DNA of 64,000 nt from an uncultured Clostridia bacterium (GCA_944368215.1 CALVWX010000006.1:1-64000), one strand, 5' to 3'; shown: positions 17,108 to 26,034, counted from the stretch's first letter. Notes: a model not told the origin generated them from the letters alone. Program-made: numbers and translations.

Positions 17108-18433
17108 ATGGCGTTGAAAGTATGTAAATTCGGCGGCACGTCCATGGCGGACGGCCACACCATGACAAAGGTAAAGAACATAGTAGAGAGCGACCCCGAC
17201 AGACTGTACGTCGTGGTATCTGCGCCCGGCAAGCGTTTTTCGGGCGATACAAAGGTAACCGACCTTCTTTATAAATGCTATGCGGAGATTATGCAGCACG
17301 GCGATTGCAAGCGCGCGTTTGCCGACGTGCGCAAGCGTTTCGAAGGCATAGTCAAAGAACTCAATCTCGATTTCGACATGGCCTCCGTGCTTGACGCAAC
17401 CGAGCGCAGAATGGAGGAGGAGAGGACGGAGGAATTCGTCGCGTCCCGCGGCGAATATCTCGCCGCGATAGTCATGTCGCAGCTGCTCGGCGCAAAGTTT
17501 ATCGACGCCGAGGACGTCATTTTCTTCGATGAAAGCGGCGCCTTCGACGATAAAAAGAGCTACGCCGCCATAGCCGCGGCCGTGGACGGCAAAACCCGCG
17601 CCGTCTTCCCCGGCTTTTACGGCAAGGGCGCTGACGGAAAAATCAAAACCTTTTCGCGCGGCGGCTCGGATATTTCCGGCGCAATCGTCGCCCGCGCGGT
17701 CGGCGCAAGCGTGTACGAAAACTGGACGGACGTTTCGGGCTTCCTTGCCTGCGACCCCCGCATAGTTGACAGCCCCAAGCGCATCAAAACGCTCTCCTAC
17801 AAGGAACTGCGCGAGCTTTCGTATATGGGCGCCAACGTTCTTCATTCCGAAAGTATTTTCCCCGTCCGCAAGGCCAATATCCCCATAGTAATCAAAAATA
17901 CCTTCCGCCCCGAGGACGACGGCACTTCCATTCTGCCCATAGCAAGGTATAAACCCAGCGGCAATATAGTTACTGGCATAGCCGGCAAAAAGAATTTCAC
18001 CGTAATTTTTATTGAAAAATCGCATATGAATTCGGAAATAGGCTTTGTCCGCAAAGTTCTTTCCGTCCTCGAGCGCTACGGCATCCCCGTCGAGCACATC
18101 CCCTCGGGCATAGACACCATGTCCGTCGTCGTCGAAAGCGACCGCATGGATAACTTCAAACTCGAACAGATTCTCGAGAGCATAAAGGCGGAGGTCGAGC
18201 CCGACTTCATGCGCGTGAGCGAAAATATCGCGCTCATTGCCACCGTCGGCCACGGCATGTCGTCGTCGGTCGGCACTTCGGCAAGGCTGTTCAAGGCTCT
18301 CGCCGATGAAGGCGTAAACGTCAAACTCATCGACCAGGGCTCGTCCGAGCTCAATATAATCGTCGGCGTCAGAAACGACGACATGGAAAAGAGCATTGCC
18401 GCCATCTACCGCGAATTTTTCGGCAACAATTAA
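17108..18433 (+). CDS. lysC: Aspartate kinase
   Basis: This 441-residue enzyme phosphorylates aspartate, the first step toward lysine, threonine, methionine and diaminopimelate. The kinase domain opens with VCKFGGTSMAD and contains FSRGGSDISGAIVARA plus NWTDVSGFLACDPR. Two ACT domains (about 300-440) provide allosteric sites, including NSEIGFVRKVLSVLERYGIPV and VKLIDQGSSELNI. The length fits the monofunctional class with full catalytic and paired ACT domains, like B. subtilis YclM. Which amino acid inhibits it cannot be read. A strong terminator follows at 18448. Confidence 0.93.
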   Translation: MALKVCKFGGTSMADGHTMTKVKNIVESDPDRLYVVVSAPGKRFSGDTKVTDLLYKCYAEIMQHGDCKRAFADVRKRFEGIVKELNLDFDMASVLDATERRMEEERTEEFVASRGEYLAAIVMSQLLGAKFIDAEDVIFFDESGAFDDKKSYAAIAAAVDGKTRAVFPGFYGKGADGKIKTFSRGGSDISGAIVARAVGASVYENWTDVSGFLACDPRIVDSPKRIKTLSYKELRELSYMGANVLHSESIFPVRKANIPIVIKNTFRPEDDGTSILPIARYKPSGNIVTGIAGKKNFTVIFIEKSHMNSEIGFVRKVLSVLERYGIPVEHIPSGIDTMSVVVESDRMDNFKLEQILESIKAEVEPDFMRVSENIALIATVGHGMSSSVGTSARLFKALADEGVNVKLIDQGSSELNIIVGVRNDDMEKSIAAIYREFFGNN

Positions 18434-18447
18434 TTTGTAAATATAAT

Positions 18448-18490
18448 AAAAGCGCCGCGGAGCAAAAAATTTGCTCCGCGGCGCTTTTTT
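18448..18490 (+). terminator. Rho-independent terminator of the DUF1015-lysC transcript
   Basis: An 18-bp perfect stem (18448-18465 with 18471-18488) with a five-base loop ends in six T. It may also stop the converging minus-strand gene, since the left flank is A-rich. Confidence 0.88.
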
Positions 18491-18516
18491 GCCGTTGGTT
18501 GCGGCATAGTATGCGG

Positions 18517-18981
18517 TCAATTAAATCTCTTCTTGCCGGTAACGCTTTGGCATACAACCTTGTACACGGCAACTACGGGCAGCGCCGCGCACTCTTCGGT
18601 GGAATAGCTTGTATACCCTGTGTGCTCTAAAAGCAGGCGCACGCCCTTTACCTTTTCGCCGCCCTCGCAAAGCTGCGCCCTTCCGCAGGCCATAACGCTC
18701 TCGTAATCGGCCGTAACCGAATGACCCGTTTCAACATAACCGTGCAGAATGTCCCATTCAAGGCATACGCGGTCGTCTTTTGCCATCAGCTCAATTTTTC
18801 TTCCCTCCGTCGCACAGTGGAAGTAAACTGTCAGCCTGCCGTCTTCGGCTTCGTAGCCGAACGAAAGCGGTACTATGTAAGGGTAGTCGTCTCCGCTGAG
18901 CCCCAGTCTTACGGTCTGGCATTTGTCTATAATGTCAATTATTTTGTCAAATTCTTTTACTTCGCGTTGAAATTTTCTCAT
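18517..18981 (-). CDS. Pyridoxamine 5'-phosphate oxidase-like (NimA-type) flavin-binding protein
   Basis: This 154-residue split-barrel protein probably binds FMN. PYIVPLSFGYE, YFHCATEGRKIELM and CLEWD match the NimA-type branch of the PNPOx superfamily, some of whose members reduce nitroimidazoles; the physiological substrate here is unknown. The ATG at 18981 is chosen because GGAGG lies five bases upstream. A longer reading (to 19002) would put that site inside the gene. A TTGACC/TATAAT promoter with 17-base spacing lies just upstream. Confidence 0.85.
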   Translation of the reverse strand: MRKFQREVKEFDKIIDIIDKCQTVRLGLSGDDYPYIVPLSFGYEAEDGRLTVYFHCATEGRKIELMAKDDRVCLEWDILHGYVETGHSVTADYESVMACGRAQLCEGGEKVKGVRLLLEHTGYTSYSTEECAALPVVAVYKVVCQSVTGKKRFN

Positions 18982-19004
18982 ATGCGCCTCCATACAACGC
19001 AACC

Positions 19005-19033
19005 ATTATATAACTTAAGGCGTTTTTGGTCAA
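19005..19033 (-). promoter_or_regulatory. Promoter of the NimA-type gene
   Basis: On the minus strand TTGACC (19033-19028) and TATAAT (19010-19005) are 17 bases apart. A perfect hairpin begins two bases upstream of the -35. Confidence 0.65.
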
Positions 19034-19035
19034 GT

Positions 19036-19080
19036 TATGAAGGGGCGCCGCCGCGTATCACGCGGCGGCGCCCCTTCATA
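19036..19080. repeat. Perfect 20-bp stem hairpin between divergent genes
   Basis: Arms 19036-19055 and 19061-19080 are exact reverse complements around the loop TATCA. There is no T run on either strand, and the hairpin lies between divergent start codons, so it is not an ordinary terminator. It ends ten bases before the next ATG. A 27-base core (19045-19071) recurs at 42912-42938 with one loop difference. Confidence 0.85.
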
Positions 19081-19090
19081 AAATATTACT

Positions 19091-20152
19091 ATGACCCTTA
19101 CAGTATGCATGATTGTCAAAGACGAAGCCAATGTCATCGCCCGCAGCGTCGGCTGCGCGCTCAAGGTGGCGGACGAAGTCATAGTCGTCGATACAGGCTC
19201 TTCTGACGACAGCAAAAATATAGCCTCGTCCCTCGGCGCAAAGGTTTACGATTTTGTCTGGTGCGACGATTTTTCCGCGGCGCGCAATTATTCCTTCTCT
19301 CTCGCCTCGGGCGACTATATAATGTGGCTCGATGCCGACGACGTCATTGAGGACGGGGATGCGGCAAAGATTGTAAATCTTACGGCGGAGGGAGGGTTCG
19401 ACGTCGCCATGCTTTTATATTTAAGCGGCGGATTAAAGTACTACCGCGAACGCATTTTAAGGCGCTCCATGGGTTTTGAATGGGAGGGCGCTGTGCACGA
19501 AGTCATAACCCCGCGCGGCGTTGTAAAGTATTCGGATGCGGCAATAACCCATAAAAAGTGCAGAGCGGGCGATCCTTTGCGCAATCTTTTCATCTATCAG
19601 AAGCAGATTGCCCGCGGCATATCCCTTGACGAACGCCAGAAATTTTATTACGGCAGGGAACTTTTCTACAACGGTATGTACCGTCAGGCGGCCGCCGTGC
19701 TCGAAGAATTTTTAAATGGCAGCGGCTGGGTCGTCAACAAGGCCGAAGCCTGCCGCACACTGCATTTTTGCTATAAAAATCTCGGCGAAAATTCCGCCGC
19801 GTCAAATGCGCTTGTCCGCGCCTTTTTATACCTGACGCCCCGCGCGCAGGATTGCTGCATGCTCGCCGCGGAGTTTGCGGACAGGGGCGAATACGGCTGC
19901 GCCGAATACTGGTACCGCCGCGCTTTAGATACCCCCGAAAGCGACCTCGACGGCGGATTTGTGGCCGAGGGCTATTCAGATTTTATTCCCTTTCTCGGCA
20001 TGACGGTCGTCTGCGACAGGCGCGGCGACTACGCCGCCGCGCGGTATTGGAACGAGCGCGCGGGCGCGCTCAGACCTCTCGACCCTTCATACCTGCACAA
20101 CAGGCAGTATCTTTCGAACATGCCGGGCGGACAGAACGGGGAGGATAAATAA
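19091..20152 (+). CDS. Glycosyltransferase family 2 protein with TPR-like tail
   Basis: This is a 353-residue SunS-like glycosyltransferase. The N-terminal GT-A domain has MIVKDEANVIARS, VVDTGSSDDS, FSAARNYS and the metal-binding WLDADD (about residue 78-83). The C-terminal half (about 185-350) is helical, with repeated paired helices such as YGRELFYNGMYRQAAAVLEEF that look like tetratricopeptide units. The acceptor is unknown; relatives glycosylate peptides or surface polymers. No Shine-Dalgarno sequence precedes the ATG, and a perfect hairpin ends ten bases upstream, so start and expression are unusual. Confidence 0.86.
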   Translation: MTLTVCMIVKDEANVIARSVGCALKVADEVIVVDTGSSDDSKNIASSLGAKVYDFVWCDDFSAARNYSFSLASGDYIMWLDADDVIEDGDAAKIVNLTAEGGFDVAMLLYLSGGLKYYRERILRRSMGFEWEGAVHEVITPRGVVKYSDAAITHKKCRAGDPLRNLFIYQKQIARGISLDERQKFYYGRELFYNGMYRQAAAVLEEFLNGSGWVVNKAEACRTLHFCYKNLGENSAASNALVRAFLYLTPRAQDCCMLAAEFADRGEYGCAEYWYRRALDTPESDLDGGFVAEGYSDFIPFLGMTVVCDRRGDYAAARYWNERAGALRPLDPSYLHNRQYLSNMPGGQNGEDK

Positions 20153-20176
20153 ATTTAAAAAATTTGTAAATACCCC

Positions 20177-20204
20177 TTGACAAAAATTAATTTCATGCTA
20201 TAAT
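20177..20204 (+). promoter_or_regulatory. Promoter of the first LacI-family regulator
   Basis: TTGACA and TATAAT with a 16-base spacer and an extended TGC before the -10. The operator at 20215 lies just downstream, covering the expected transcription start region. Confidence 0.75.
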
Positions 20205-20214
20205 CAAAATGAAA

Positions 20215-20230
20215 ATGTTAGCGTTAACAT
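20215..20230 (+). promoter_or_regulatory. LacI-type operator O1
   Basis: ATGTTAGCGTTAACAT, a 16-bp near-palindrome, is the exact reverse complement of the operator at 21288. Position just after the promoter suggests autorepression. Confidence 0.75.
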
Positions 20231-20263
20231 GATTTAAATTTTTATTTTTTGCGGAGGTTTCAG

Positions 20264-21229
20264 ATGTCTACGCTCGACGATGTGGCAAAGCTGACGGGTT
20301 TTTCGTCAATGACGATTTCCCGCTATTTCAACAGCCCCGAGCGGCTTAAACCCGAAACCCGAAAAATTATCTCGGCGGCGGTGGCGCAGCTCAATTACAC
20401 CCCCAACAGCGTGGCAAAATCTCTCGCAAAAAAATGTTCCAACATAATCTACGTATATATCACGCCCAATCTCGACATATTGCACCCCTTCGTGCAGCTG
20501 TCGGTGACCGCCCTCGGCGAGCGCCTCGGCGAAAACGGCTATTCGCTGCTCCTCAGCCGCAAACCGTACACCGACGAAACCTGCGACGGCATAGTCGCCG
20601 TCGGCATTACGCCCGCGCAGGAGGGCGCAATTTCAGGCTTAAACAAAAAGCCCCTCGTCGTTTTCGGCAGCTGCACTTCAACCGATAACCGGCTCGACGT
20701 GGACAATTACCGCGGCTCATACGACATGACTCAATATCTTATCGGCCTCGGCTGTTCGCGCATAGCCTATATCGGCGTCGGCAACAACGTCATGTACGGC
20801 CGCGAGAGGTGGAGGGCCTACCGCGATTGTTTAAACGATAATGCGCTTCCGCCCGACGGCGCGCCCGTAATCATGGGCGACAACAAAGAACCGGCGGGGT
20901 ACGCGGCAACAAAGCGCATTTTAGAGAGCGGAACCGTGCCGGACGCGATAGAGTGCGCCAGCGACCTCCTTGCAATAGGCTGCATCCGCGCGCTCAACGA
21001 AGCCCGCATACCCGTGCCCGAAAAAGTAATGGTTACGGGATTTGACGGGTTGGGTTACGAAATTATTTCTCACCCTCACATTACAACGGTGCGCCAGCCT
21101 ATTTACGAGGCGGGCCAAAAGCTTGCCGACATGATGCTCGCCGTTCTCAGCGGCAAAACTTTTTCGCAAGGCGAATACATTGCGCCGACAATAGTGGAAC
21201 ACTCTTCGACCCGAAGACTGAATGCATAG
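20264..21229 (+). CDS. LacI-family transcriptional regulator 1
   Basis: This 321-residue sugar-responsive DNA-binding protein has an N-terminal helix-turn-helix (STLDDVAKLTGFSSMTISRYFN), a hinge helix with NSVAKSLAKK, and a periplasmic-binding-protein-like effector domain (about 60-320) containing VMVTGFDGLGYEII and TTVRQPIYEAG. GGAGG seven bases upstream fixes the ATG at 20264. It is preceded by its own operator and followed by an identical operator in front of the esterase gene, so it likely represses both itself and the downstream glycan operon. The inducing sugar is unknown. Confidence 0.9.
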   Translation: MSTLDDVAKLTGFSSMTISRYFNSPERLKPETRKIISAAVAQLNYTPNSVAKSLAKKCSNIIYVYITPNLDILHPFVQLSVTALGERLGENGYSLLLSRKPYTDETCDGIVAVGITPAQEGAISGLNKKPLVVFGSCTSTDNRLDVDNYRGSYDMTQYLIGLGCSRIAYIGVGNNVMYGRERWRAYRDCLNDNALPPDGAPVIMGDNKEPAGYAATKRILESGTVPDAIECASDLLAIGCIRALNEARIPVPEKVMVTGFDGLGYEIISHPHITTVRQPIYEAGQKLADMMLAVLSGKTFSQGEYIAPTIVEHSSTRRLNA

Positions 21230-21259
21230 ATTTGAATATCGGTTTGCCAAAGTCGTTCT

Positions 21260-21289
21260 TTGTCGGAGGGTATTTTTATCTAATATAAT
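21260..21289 (+). promoter_or_regulatory. Promoter of the SGNH esterase operon
   Basis: TTGTCG and TATAAT are 18 bases apart. The -10 overlaps the first two bases of the LacI-type operator, so binding there should block polymerase. Confidence 0.6.
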
Positions 21290-21303
21290 GTTAACGCTAA
21301 CAT
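21288..21303 (+). promoter_or_regulatory. LacI-type operator O2
   Basis: ATGTTAACGCTAACAT overlaps the -10 of the esterase operon and matches O1 exactly on the opposite strand. Confidence 0.75.
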
Positions 21304-21348
21304 TTATAAAAGTTGAGTTTAATACGCACAATAAATTTTAAGAAATTT

Positions 21349-21367
21349 CCCGCGGGAGTCCCGCGGG
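21349..21367 (+). repeat. GC-rich leader hairpin of the esterase mRNA
   Basis: Two copies of the self-complementary CCCGCGGG separated by AGT form an 8-bp stem between the operator and the ribosome binding site. It lacks a T tract, so it is more likely an mRNA-stabilising or regulatory hairpin than a terminator. Confidence 0.5.
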
Positions 21368-21395
21368 CAGCAATAAATTCTATGGGAGGAAAATC

Positions 21396-24314
21396 ATGAC
21401 CAAAATCAAAAGAAAATTGCTGATAGTGCTGGGGCTTGCATTCGCGCTGCTCATTGCTGCGGGGTGCTCGCTTTTCAACGTCGCCGCGGCCGACGATTCG
21501 GCCCGCGTCGAGGCGGAAAGTCTTCAGCTCAATCACATGCGGTTCCCCTCGGCCAGCGACCCGATCGGCTCCGATGAAGGAGTGGCCGTATATTGGGAAG
21601 CGGACGCTTTTTCCGATGAACTTACGGAAAATTCGTTCATCCGCATACCTGTCAGCGCGGAAAGCGCGGGCAGCTATGCAATCGGCCTCGGATATTATGC
21701 AGACGGTTACCCCGTCCGCGTATATGTCAACGGACAGGATAACTATGCAGACGTCACTTTGCCGGGCAACAGCTGGGCGGGGGGAACGTCTGACGTAACG
21801 GTCGACCTCCGTCAGGGAAACAACGTCGTTCTCATCGCCGTCAGGCAGTACGGTTGCATAGATTATATCACCCTGCCCGCGGGCCTTTCTCTCATAAGCG
21901 CGCCCGCGCAGGAAGGCTATGCCGCCGCAGACGGCAAGTTGCAGGCCGTAAGTTTGGGCGGAGACATATTCGATGCCGAAGCGCTGCTTTATACTCAGCC
22001 GCTCAGGTACGATTCAAACCCGCAGTTCATATCGCAGACGGCGTTTACTCTGCAGATGAAGCAGGGCGATTGCATTATTATCGATTACTATGTTTCGTCC
22101 TACGACGACGGTCAGGCCGATCTGGGGCTGGTAATCAACGGCATAAGCATGAACATCGACCTTGCCGGCAGCCAAACAAATACGCGCCTGCAGAAAACCA
22201 TATCTGCCGACGAACTCGCCGTCTACGGACTAATGGACGGCGCCAATGCGGTGGCGTTCCGTGCAGGCACAAAGGGACAAGTCGGGTTGTACTCCTTTAA
22301 GGTGGAGGCAGACCCTAATTACAGCGGGGAGGGCGCTTTTATGACAAAATCAGGTGCCGAACTTGTTTCGGAAGGATACATTACATTGCGCGGCCGCTCG
22401 ATGACTATCGGCGATTCCGTCACGTTCGACTGGAGCGGCTCGGGCTTTGCATTTTACTACACACTCGGTCAGGCGGACGGCACCGGCGTCGTCCGCGCCA
22501 CTATAACCACCATAAACGGGGCGCGCATAGGCGTGTTCGTCGACGGAGGAGATAAAAACGAAATATCGCTGCAGAGCGGAACATCCACAGTGGTGCTGGC
22601 GGCAGGCCTTCAGCCCGGTACCCATAAAATCGAAGTAATAAAACTGACGGAAGCAAACGGTTCGCTCGCCCAGTTAGACAGCCTTTCATACATTTCGGGC
22701 AACGGCACGCAGCTCTCCGAATGGGACGAGCCCGACTATAAAATGCTCGTCATAGGCGGTTCCGTTTCGTGCGGAAACCAGATTTTTGCCGACGGTACCG
22801 AGGACGCATCCTATTCGTACCCCGTAAATCTCGCCCGCGCTTACAATATGGACTGGCAGACAATCTCCTGCTCGGGCAGAGGACTGATGCAGGGTTATAA
22901 TTCCGAAAACGGCTGGAAGGGCACGACCGACGGTCAGTTGCAGGAAATGAACGGATACGTATCTTATTTCCGCGAACTGCAGAACGACCGCGACAAGCAG
23001 AATACTCAGAACTGGGCCAAATGGAATTACAGCGATTATGATCCCGACGTAATCATCATCAACGCGGGCGGTAACGACCTCGGCTCTTCCATAATAGAGC
23101 TGACGGGCCACGGCGTATATGATTTCTTTGACCGCGTTCAGAGCTTTTCTACCGAACTGCGCAAGGCTTATCCCGACTCGCTCATAATGTGGTTTTACGG
23201 CACGTACATCAACCGCGCATACAAGGACGAGTATCAGAAGGCCATCGACGATCTGAACGATCCCAATATCCGCCTCGTATACACTCCCCAGTGGGGAAGC
23301 GGCGCGGCCGACCACCCCAACGTCGAGGAGACCATGTGGATATCGCAGCTCTTCTCTGAAGAGATAGCCCAGTTCCTCGGCATTGAAAATCCCATGCCCG
23401 TATACAACGGCGCAGACAGGGAATACAGAACTCCCGCGCCCGACGTCAGGGAAGACGGCATAACGGTGTCGGAAAGCGCTGTTTACAACGATTTCGACGG
23501 CTCCGACGCCGACGATACGCTGGTGATGCACAATTACTACCACATGAATTATCTGCGCTCCGACGCATTCGCGTTAAGCGGCAGTCACAGCGCGTACGTC
23601 TATATCAATAACTACGACAGCGTGAACCACTCAACGTGGTATCATTATCTTACCGTAAAGCCGGCAAACGGAGCAAGTTTCGACGCTTCGGGCTACAGAT
23701 ATCTGCGCTTCAAAGTTTTCGCCGCGCTCAGCGACGCAAATCCCTATCTGATAGTCACCGACGGAACAAACGGCAAAGTCGAACTCGGCATGATAGACCA
23801 GTCATCGTCGGTCGGCTCGTGGGTCACCCTCACCGTAGACACGGCGGCTTATCCCTATGTCGATTGGTCGGCCATAACCGACATATCTTTCGGCTTCGCG
23901 CAGAGGGGGTATTATTATATCGACGACGTCGTATTCGCCAACGCGGCAGAGGTATCCCAGACCGTTCATACAGTTACTTTTGACAGCAACGACGGAAGCG
24001 GCAACAGCACTAATCTCAGTGCAACTTCGGGCGAAAAATCGGCAATGTCTTCTGTTCCCGTGCGCGACGGCTATGTGTTTACCGGGTGGTACACCGACGC
24101 CGCGGCTACGCAGAAGTATGATTTCACCTCGCCCGTAACCGGCGATTTGCATCTCTATGCAGGCTGGCGCGCCGCCGTCGGCGGCGATGGGGATGCGGGA
24201 CTTATGGTCATGTACGGCATAGGCGGCGCGGTCGCCGCAGTCATAGTAGTCTGTGCGGCAGTCGGCATAGTCCTTGCAGTAAAAGGCAGGAGGAAGAACG
24301 GACATGAAAAATAA
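21396..24314 (+). CDS. Cell-surface CE2-like SGNH carbohydrate esterase with binding modules
   Basis: This 972-residue exported protein probably removes acetyl groups from a glycan. A signal sequence with a possible lipobox (AAGC, C24) is followed by a CBM35-like module (about 38-165) and a jelly-roll module (about 310-435). The SGNH hydrolase comes next: GGSVSCGN (near 450), NAGGNDLGSS (near 554) and DHPN (near 636). A CBM11-like sandwich (about 690-855), an InlB-type repeat ending FTGWYTDAAATQKYDF and LYAGW (about 860-928), and a C-terminal membrane helix with KGRRKN complete it. The jelly-roll plus SGNH order resembles CE2. Having both a lipobox and a C-terminal helix is odd; there is no LPXTG. 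GGGAGGA precedes the ATG, and the gene overlaps the next by 11 bases. Confidence 0.82.
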   Translation: MTKIKRKLLIVLGLAFALLIAAGCSLFNVAAADDSARVEAESLQLNHMRFPSASDPIGSDEGVAVYWEADAFSDELTENSFIRIPVSAESAGSYAIGLGYYADGYPVRVYVNGQDNYADVTLPGNSWAGGTSDVTVDLRQGNNVVLIAVRQYGCIDYITLPAGLSLISAPAQEGYAAADGKLQAVSLGGDIFDAEALLYTQPLRYDSNPQFISQTAFTLQMKQGDCIIIDYYVSSYDDGQADLGLVINGISMNIDLAGSQTNTRLQKTISADELAVYGLMDGANAVAFRAGTKGQVGLYSFKVEADPNYSGEGAFMTKSGAELVSEGYITLRGRSMTIGDSVTFDWSGSGFAFYYTLGQADGTGVVRATITTINGARIGVFVDGGDKNEISLQSGTSTVVLAAGLQPGTHKIEVIKLTEANGSLAQLDSLSYISGNGTQLSEWDEPDYKMLVIGGSVSCGNQIFADGTEDASYSYPVNLARAYNMDWQTISCSGRGLMQGYNSENGWKGTTDGQLQEMNGYVSYFRELQNDRDKQNTQNWAKWNYSDYDPDVIIINAGGNDLGSSIIELTGHGVYDFFDRVQSFSTELRKAYPDSLIMWFYGTYINRAYKDEYQKAIDDLNDPNIRLVYTPQWGSGAADHPNVEETMWISQLFSEEIAQFLGIENPMPVYNGADREYRTPAPDVREDGITVSESAVYNDFDGSDADDTLVMHNYYHMNYLRSDAFALSGSHSAYVYINNYDSVNHSTWYHYLTVKPANGASFDASGYRYLRFKVFAALSDANPYLIVTDGTNGKVELGMIDQSSSVGSWVTLTVDTAAYPYVDWSAITDISFGFAQRGYYYIDDVVFANAAEVSQTVHTVTFDSNDGSGNSTNLSATSGEKSAMSSVPVRDGYVFTGWYTDAAATQKYDFTSPVTGDLHLYAGWRAAVGGDGDAGLMVMYGIGGAVAAVIVVCAAVGIVLAVKGRRKNGHEK

Positions 24315-26034
24315 ACTGTTAAAGCATGTAAATAAACTTGCGGCGCTGTTTGCGGCTGTCATCGCTTTGCTCGGTCTCGCGCTCTTTTCGGCCTGCGCGG
24401 GCGACAGTCAGATCGTATATTACGATGTAACATGGTCTTCGGGCGAAGGTTACGAATTTACTTCGGCCGAAGGCAAACTGCCGTCGCAGGTCGAAGCATA
24501 CAGCGTGCTTACGTTCGGCGTGGACGTAGATGAAGGGTACGTCCTCGATAAAGTCGAGGTAAACGGCATAACCATCCTTCCCGGAGACGGCGTTTACTCC
24601 GCGTCGGCCGACGGCGATCTCAATATCTCGGCAACGGTCGTCAAAAAGACAGACGATGCCGGCAAAACTCTTCAGTCCATCGGCATAAAAGCCCGCCCGA
24701 CGAAATCGTCCTATACCGAAGGTGAAATTTTTGACCCCGCAGGCATGATCATCATGGCGAACTATTCCGACGGCACGCAGGCCGAGGTCAGCGGCTATAC
24801 ATGGTCGCCCGACGGCGAACTGACAACCGACGTCACCGAAATCACCATAAAATATGCCGAAGGCGGCACGGAAAAAACAGTCGCCCTCGCGCTCTCCGTC
24901 TACGAAGCGGTGGCAAGCGTGCAGTTCGACGTGCTAGAGATAAAACTTCAGGACGGTGCCCCCGTGCTTCATATCTCCGGCACTACGGAAAATGTCGACG
25001 AGCTCACTCTCCGCCTTGCAAATACCACTACAGACCTCATCCTCGACCCCGTGACGGTCGCCGACGACGGTTCGTACGACCACACTTTTTCACTTGAAAA
25101 GTTCAACGACATAAACGCAACCTCGGGCGGTTATTACAACCTCAAACTCGTATGGGGCAACCGCTTCGGCCGCACGGGCGAAATTCAGCCCTCCCTCGAG
25201 GATATAACGGGCGGCAATGGCGAAACGTTCAGCGGCACAATGTACGACTTCCGCTTTGTCAGCTGGGGGAGCGAACCTTCGCACGTATGCATACAGCCCA
25301 CGGCTGCCGCTCCCGAAATAGTCGTAACCGAACTTTCTTTGGCCATGCAGGACGGCGCGCCCGTGCTCAGCATTGCGGGCACGGCAAAAAATGCGTCGTC
25401 GCTCACGCTCCGTCTGGCAAGTACGGCAGATTCTTTCAACTATCCCGTTGCGCTCAGCGGCAATGCGTTTGAAATTGACGTCAATTTGAATGATTTTGCC
25501 AGCGACAACACAATATCGAGCGGAGTGTACTATAACATAATCATACGCGCTGCACATTCGGCGACGCAGACGCAGTCCGATTACCGCACCCAGCTGTCGG
25601 AGGTCACCGCAGGCCTTGACAGCACATTGCGCGGCGAAAGGTACGACTTCTCGTTTATTTCCTGGACGTCGGGACGGAATCACAACCTCTGCATCCGCCC
25701 CGTCGGGTGGTCATTTGCCGACGTTTCGGCATCCGTCGCCGAAGATAACGGCTCGCCTGTTTTAACGATAAGCGGCCGCGCGGGCAACGTTACGGAAATG
25801 ACCGTAAGCGTCGGTTCTGCAGAGTATGAAGCGGCAATTTCGGGCGGCACGTTCTCGGTTAGCGTAAACCTCGCCGAGGCCGTAAAATCTGCCAATACCC
25901 CTTATGTCATCTCAGCGGAAGGGCAACCCCTTTCGTACGAATCCGTCGCCGTAGATGAACCGACGCTCTCATTCGACGGAGGCGTATATGAGATCTTCGA
26001 TCATTTTCGGCAACAACGCTATAGAAGTAAGTGA
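24304..26034 (+). CDS. Repeat-containing surface lipoprotein, N-terminal part (frameshifted)
   Basis: This 576-residue reading frame begins with a lipoprotein signal (LALFSAC, C31). It continues with an InlB-like beta domain (about 38-110) and a Big-type Ig domain (about 122-200, PTKSSYTEGEIFDPAGM). Three copies of a beta-rich repeat follow, each with a D/N-G-x-PVL-x-I-x-G core and usually an YDFxFxSW-like end. The frame breaks near 25990-26010 and ends in a non-family tail, while the +1 frame continues the same kind of protein to 27043. A single extra base near ATCTTCGATCATTTTC would explain it. AGGAGG precedes the ATG. No enzyme motif is visible; glycan binding at the surface is the likely role, by context. 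Confidence 0.75.
   Translation: MKNKLLKHVNKLAALFAAVIALLGLALFSACAGDSQIVYYDVTWSSGEGYEFTSAEGKLPSQVEAYSVLTFGVDVDEGYVLDKVEVNGITILPGDGVYSASADGDLNISATVVKKTDDAGKTLQSIGIKARPTKSSYTEGEIFDPAGMIIMANYSDGTQAEVSGYTWSPDGELTTDVTEITIKYAEGGTEKTVALALSVYEAVASVQFDVLEIKLQDGAPVLHISGTTENVDELTLRLANTTTDLILDPVTVADDGSYDHTFSLEKFNDINATSGGYYNLKLVWGNRFGRTGEIQPSLEDITGGNGETFSGTMYDFRFVSWGSEPSHVCIQPTAAAPEIVVTELSLAMQDGAPVLSIAGTAKNASSLTLRLASTADSFNYPVALSGNAFEIDVNLNDFASDNTISSGVYYNIIIRAAHSATQTQSDYRTQLSEVTAGLDSTLRGERYDFSFISWTSGRNHNLCIRPVGWSFADVSASVAEDNGSPVLTISGRAGNVTEMTVSVGSAEYEAAISGGTFSVSVNLAEAVKSANTPYVISAEGQPLSYESVAVDEPTLSFDGGVYEIFDHFRQQRYRSK

Noticed and set aside
18461..18481. Hairpin after lysC as another copy of the recurrent 27-base GC core
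   Set aside because: Stem sequence and loop differ; it is an ordinary terminator with a T tract.
17012..18520. Minus-strand 502-codon frame opposite lysC
   Set aside because: It mirrors a clear aspartate kinase, has biased shadow composition and no ribosome binding site; it is a high-GC antisense artefact.
24230..24314. Sortase anchor on the esterase
   Set aside because: A C-terminal helix and basic tail are present but no LPXTG-like motif precedes them.
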